From Siphonodentalium dalli (Eukaryota; Mollusca; Scaphopoda; Gadilida; Siphonodentaliidae): a DNA stretch of 64,000 nucleotides. The notes beneath the pieces are model-generated. The model worked only from the letters and a program-made list of their open reading frames with translations, had not been told where the DNA came from and did not search any database. Of this stretch, positions 60,228 through 64,000 are shown piece after piece. How positions within the stretch are numbered: the stretch's first letter is position 1; each line of letters begins with the position of its first letter. The stretch is taken from NCBI GenBank assembly GCA_032622095.1, contig CP136065.1, forward strand, positions 38,354,732 to 38,418,731, written 5' to 3'. Both the position numbers and the translations under genes were made by a program.

Positions 60228-60420
60228 TCCCCCCCCCCCCCCCGCAAATCTCTGTTTTAGTGTTAAAAAGGGGGTGGGTGTCCAAAAATGGTCGGGAAAA
60301 AACTGCCGAAAACGGAAAACATTTTGGACGCGGGGGGTGCGTGGGTCCCAAAGGAAAAAAAATCAGCATACTGTGTGCCTGATTTTTTTTTCTCGCCCCC
60401 CACCCCCCCCCCCCCCCCCG
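60228..60420. repeat. poly-C/poly-G-rich tract
   Basis: C runs at about 60230-60243 and 60401-60419, with GGGGGTGGGTG and CGGGGGG between. Potential quadruplex on the G-rich strand. Confidence 0.6.
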
Positions 60421-60694
60421 AGACATCCAACAATTAATTTCCCTCGATAACTTGATCGTCCATTAGGAAATTTCCAGTTTCAGTGCCACAAAGGTACCAA
60501 TCATATTCCACATGAAAATATTTTGAAACACCGAACACATATTGTGTGATTCTGTGGTCCAGATTACACCAAGAACCATACACCAGAGAGTGGCGGAGGC
60601 ATTTCAATGGTACCCACAGGTCCCCTGAACAAAACTTGACCCCAGCACCCAACAATACTTAATCCTATATGATTAAGTATTATAGAGGGTAGGT

Positions 60695-61201
60695 AGATCA
60701 TGCCATGAATCTCTACTCTGGCTAACGCCCGTAGAGATCATATTCCACCAGTACAAAACCTGGTAATTTTTGACAGGGAACATTATAAAGTCGAAACAAT
60801 AACGCAGAAAAAATAAATTTCTTTGTTATTACCTGTTCCTTGATAATGTGCTTTACTGTAGGTGGAGGTCCCAACTGGAAATTGCTGCTTTTCTGTGACT
60901 TTTGTGAACCGAAGCAATAAACATCGAATTGTTTACCCAGGAGAAATTCCATAATTGTAAGCGATGCAAAGCAAAATCGCTCACAAAGTCGCTTAAATCG
61001 GGAAATATCGAGTTGGGACTTTCACGTACAGTGAAGTATATTAATAAGGAACAGCTCATAACTAAGAAATATTTTCCCTGCGTTATTTTTCCGACTTTAT
61101 AAGGTTCCCTGTCAAAACTTCAAAAAGTTTCCAGGTTTTGTACTTGTGGAATATGATCTCTACGGACGTTAGCCAGAGTAGAGATTCATGGTATGATCTA
61201 G
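60695..61201. mobile_element. R-family inverted-repeat element, copy 3
   Basis: The best copy: TAGATCATGCCATGAATCTC to the inverse GATTCATGGTATGATCTA, arms about 230 bp. Includes GGCTAACGCCCGTAGAGATC, CCAGTACAAAACCTGG and CTTATTAATA / ATTAAGGAACAG-type inner parts. Confidence 0.65.
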
Positions 61202-61536
61202 GGGTCGGGTAAATTTTTATTCTGGGAATCTGCATGTGATGGTATCTACGAGTCTCGAGATCCTTTCCTCTCATCTGGTCTCCATATTTGGGAGCGATGG
61301 ACGATCAGTGTGTTGATGAAAATAAATTATGTACGTCTGGGTTATTTTTTTTCGATTATTTTTGTGGTTTACCAAGTGGGGTGTGAAAACATGCCTATGT
61401 GAAGAATCATCCGCTATAGGCCACCATCGGCTATAACCCACCCCCCGCTATAACGCGCCCTGTTGCCTGGGATGAATAATGAAAGTGTTAATGGTGTCAA
61501 GTTTATTGTCGGTAATATGCGTCACACTTCGGACCT

Positions 61537-62375
61537 ATGGGGCGCCATCCCTGCAAATATTCGTTTTCGGAGATATCTCCTTGGATCCAAGCAGATATCT
61601 GCTCGCACTATGGAGATATCTCCTCGGTTTCAAGGAGATATCTGCTTGGAATATGGAGATATTTCCTCGGAAATATTTTCAAGGATATACCTCCTTGAAA
61701 CCGAGGAGATATCTCCATAATGCGAGCAGATATCTGCTTGGATCCAAGGAGATATCTCCTTGGATCCAAGCAGATATCTGCTCGGATTATGGAGATATCT
61801 GCTTGAAAAATATTTCAAGGAGATATCTCCATATTCCGAGCAGATATCTGCTTGGATGTATATCGACAAAATGGAAAAAACGTATATGTACTGTGGAGAA
61901 ATCATTAATATTTCATGGCCGCGGTTTTCCAAGGAGATATCTCCATAATCCAAGCAGTTATCTGCTTGGAATATTTTCAAGGAGATATCTGCTTGGAATA
62001 TGGAGATATCTCCTTGGGTCCAAGGAAATATCTCGTTCAAACTATTTCAAGGAGATATCTCCATAATCCGAGCAGATATCTGCTTGGATTATGGAGATAT
62101 CTCCTCGGTTTCAAGGAGATATCTCGTTGGAAATATTTCAAGCAGATATCTCGTAGTTGCGAGGAGATATCTCCAATAATCCAAGGAGATATCTCCATAA
62201 TCCAAGCAGATATATCCTTGGATCCAAGGAGATATCTCCATAATGGACCATATTCCAAGCAGATATCTGCTAGGAATTGCAATTCCAAGGAGATATCTCC
62301 TCGAAACCGAGGAGATATCTCCGAATTACGAGGAGATATCTCCGAAAACGAATATTTGCAGGGATGGCGCCCCAT
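61537..62375. mobile_element. GATATC-palindrome element with 8-bp TSD
   Basis: Ends ATGGGGCGCCATCCCTGC and the exact inverse; arms continue AAATATTCGTTTTCGGAG. TCGGACCT directly outside both ends (61529-61536, 62376-62383). The interior consists of more than 25 GGAGATATCTCC or GCAGATATCTGC palindromes (and the mixed GGAGATATCTGC) joined by TTGGATCCAA, TTGGAATATGG, ATAATCCAA or TTGAAATATTT linkers. Open frames across it are repeat products (RYLLG, EISPW). Confidence 0.75.
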
Positions 62376-62649
62376 TCGGACCTGCGTGTTTTGTTCTTAC
62401 AAAATATTTACCGAACTATACATGTAGCATTGCAAAGATCATTACATTTCCATTGCGAAAGACGCAAACGGCTGAATCTCCATCGACGCTTAATCATTAT
62501 ATACTGCTCCTATTCGCGAAGCTGCAAGAGCGAGATCAGTCCCACCGCTACGATGTTCTGACCGCTCCCATCATGTATCATTTGGGCCGGTATGGCAAGC
62601 TCAGGCGACTCTCAATAAAACGGCCGTTTTACGCTCAATTAAAACACAA

Positions 62650-63280
62650 TTGCAAGGCCGCTACATTGACTGGTGGCGTGCCCGATTGAGAAAAGACAAA
62701 ACACTCACATTCTATCGGAGGACGAAACATGATTTTCAAATGGAGACATATTTGCAGTTAAATATCAGGAGAACTAATATTTCAAAATTCACACAGTTAC
62801 GCGTTAGCTCTCACAACTTATCGATTGAAACAGCCCGACATCGAAAACATATCACAAAGTCAAAAGATAAACAATCTGATACATCTACCAACGACCATCG
62901 TTGCTGTCCCATCTGTCTTGACGGGACCGAGGGCTTTTTTGGAGTGAGTGGTTTGGGTGGCTAGCCCGGGATTGTCGGAAGGACCGATTGGTCCTCCCCT
63001 TAACCCCAGGGACCGAGGACGAACATAATTTCCTCTTTATATGCCCAGCTTACGCCACTATCAGAACAAGTTTTTTCAACGACATCCGACAAATTTCGGG
63101 CATCAATTATTCAATTCTACCAACCGAGGTAGCTTCTGATATTTTCGTGGGTACGTTCACAGTGAGATAACCACAAGATTCATCACACTCATAACTAACC
63201 TTTTCCACGAAAGAGAGAGAGCAATACTTCGAGATTATTCCAATATTGTGCACCAGTCCACCACTTGATTAACGATAACC
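62650..63280 (+). pseudogene. LINE ORF2 C-terminal fragment, disrupted
   Basis: Frame 62650-62964 carries DWWRARLRKDKTLTFYR, FTQLRVSSHNLSIETARH (compare LRIxxHNLxIExGR of LINE tails) and CCPICLDGTE. It is broken by an insertion, then continues at 63018 as DEHNFLFICPAYATIRTSFF. The upstream frame to 62540 is shifted by one. The region ends in a 3' UTR and a (CTTAT)n tail at about 63408-63432. Confidence 0.7.
62933..63008. mobile_element. 76-bp insertion in LINE fragment with 10-bp TSD
   Basis: GGGACCGAGG at 62923-62932 and 63009-63018 frames a 76-bp insert that includes the hairpin GGAAGGACCGATTGGTCCTC. Without it, the LINE knuckle frame (ICLDGTE-DEHNFLFIC) is continuous. No terminal inverted repeat; the family is not recognised. 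Confidence 0.6.
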
Positions 63281-63432
63281 ACTGTGACAGTTATCTATTG
63301 TTATATTGTTATTTTTGTTCCTCATATTGTTATTTACTAATTGTACACTTGTCTTTTGTCATTATTTGTGTAAAGCGTTATGTACCATTGTGGTTTCTTA
63401 TAACGATTAAATCTTATCTTATCTTATCTTAT

Positions 63433-64000
63433 CCTTCGTAATTAAATCGAACACTTTTTATTGTCAGTTACAATTCATGCTGGCTTGATACAGCCAGTTT
63501 TCAAATACATATGGACAATTCGGTTTCTAAGAACAATGCAGATTGAATTGTAGTCGACAAAAGTCTCAAATGAAAAAAAAAACGAACGATTTGCTCACAT
63601 TCTATGGTGGCAGAGTTAATACGTCCAACGTATACAGCAGGGGACTGAACTCTGCCTTGCAGTTTGCCACCTCGTATCTCATGCACACGCAGCGCTCAAA
63701 GCTGCAAAACAGTGTTCAGTCCCCTTGCTACGCTATGTCTGAACGCTGCCGGCATGCGTATTTTCTTAACTAAATCTATAACATTTTTTATTGAAGTGTT
63801 TTTTCAGTTACAATTAATTCTGGCTAGATATAGACAATTTTCAAATGAAAATGGACAGTTCAGTTTCTCAGAATAATTCAGATTGAATTGTAACCTACAA
63901 GGTACAAAAGTCTCAAATAAATAAATTCGACATTTCTACACATTACGTGTTGGTGCGGGCAGTGGTATAAGTCCTGCGTAGGGGACTGAACTCTGCATGC
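63433..64000 (+). repeat. tandem repeat of about 345 bp at window end
   Basis: TCAGTTACAATT(C/A)AT(G/T)CTGGCT, GATTGAATTGTA and AAAAGTCTCAAAT recur about 340-345 bp apart, and GGGGACTGAACTCTGC occurs at 63642 and 63983. An inverted match, TGTTCAGTCCCCTTGC at 63712, forms a hairpin with the first. Array runs off the window. Confidence 0.6.

Noticed and set aside
61479-62427. 195- and 170-codon frames (RYLLG/EISPW repeats)
   Set aside because: Produced by GGAGATATCTCC palindromes; both strands are open in similar ways.

Overview
This is a repeat-dominated stretch of an animal nuclear genome. The only recognisable host gene is the 3' end of a transcription factor AP-4 (TFAP4, the cropped family) gene on the + strand. 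Two exons are visible (333-640 and 3306-3788), joined in phase 0, and they carry the conserved leucine-rich coiled coil and the acidic Ser/Asp C-terminal tail. The intron structure, a tRNA-derived SINE with an (AATC)n tail, LINE fragments, Helitrons and very many fold-back MITEs point to a metazoan. A marine invertebrate, perhaps a mollusc or other lophotrochozoan, is my best guess, but the sequence does not prove the taxon.

Layout. 1-4012: TFAP4 3' exons; the last intron is packed with MITEs. 4013-20280: mostly AT-rich intergenic DNA with fold-back elements of several families (A: two-hairpin element with GCAGAATGAGGTCC arms; B: TTAA-flanked piggyBac-like element with CCCTTTACCCAACA ends; E: TACAGTAATGCCC palindromes; F: TTAAAGGGGTACTGTAC palindromes). 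20284-26292: a head-to-tail array of Helitron-like elements, each ending in a hairpin plus CTAG, with internal repeats of about 120 bp. 29210-32070: a tandem repeat interrupted by a 2.25 kb inverted-repeat element that contains 353-bp repeats and a further nested TTAA element. 32460-38200: several MITEs and local tandem repeats.

39700-51565: the most striking object, an 11-kb near-perfect palindrome (giant fold-back element) with a (GGC)-rich core, minisatellites in both arms, a short target duplication, and degenerate direct repeats outside it. 51840-59400: LINE fragments, two SINE copies with clear target duplications, a 39-bp minisatellite and a TTAA element inserted into a LINE reading frame. 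61537-62375: an element made almost entirely of GGAGATATCTCC palindromes, with an 8-bp target duplication. 62650-63430: a LINE C-terminal fragment, itself interrupted by a 76-bp insertion.

There is no operon-like organisation. The window mainly records nested transposition, so relative ages of insertions can be read directly (B in A, F in LINE, TTAA element in the 353-bp array, fold-back between direct repeats). Most long open frames here are by-products of tandem repeats whose unit lacks stop codons, and I do not call them genes. All family assignments were made by eye, without database searches.
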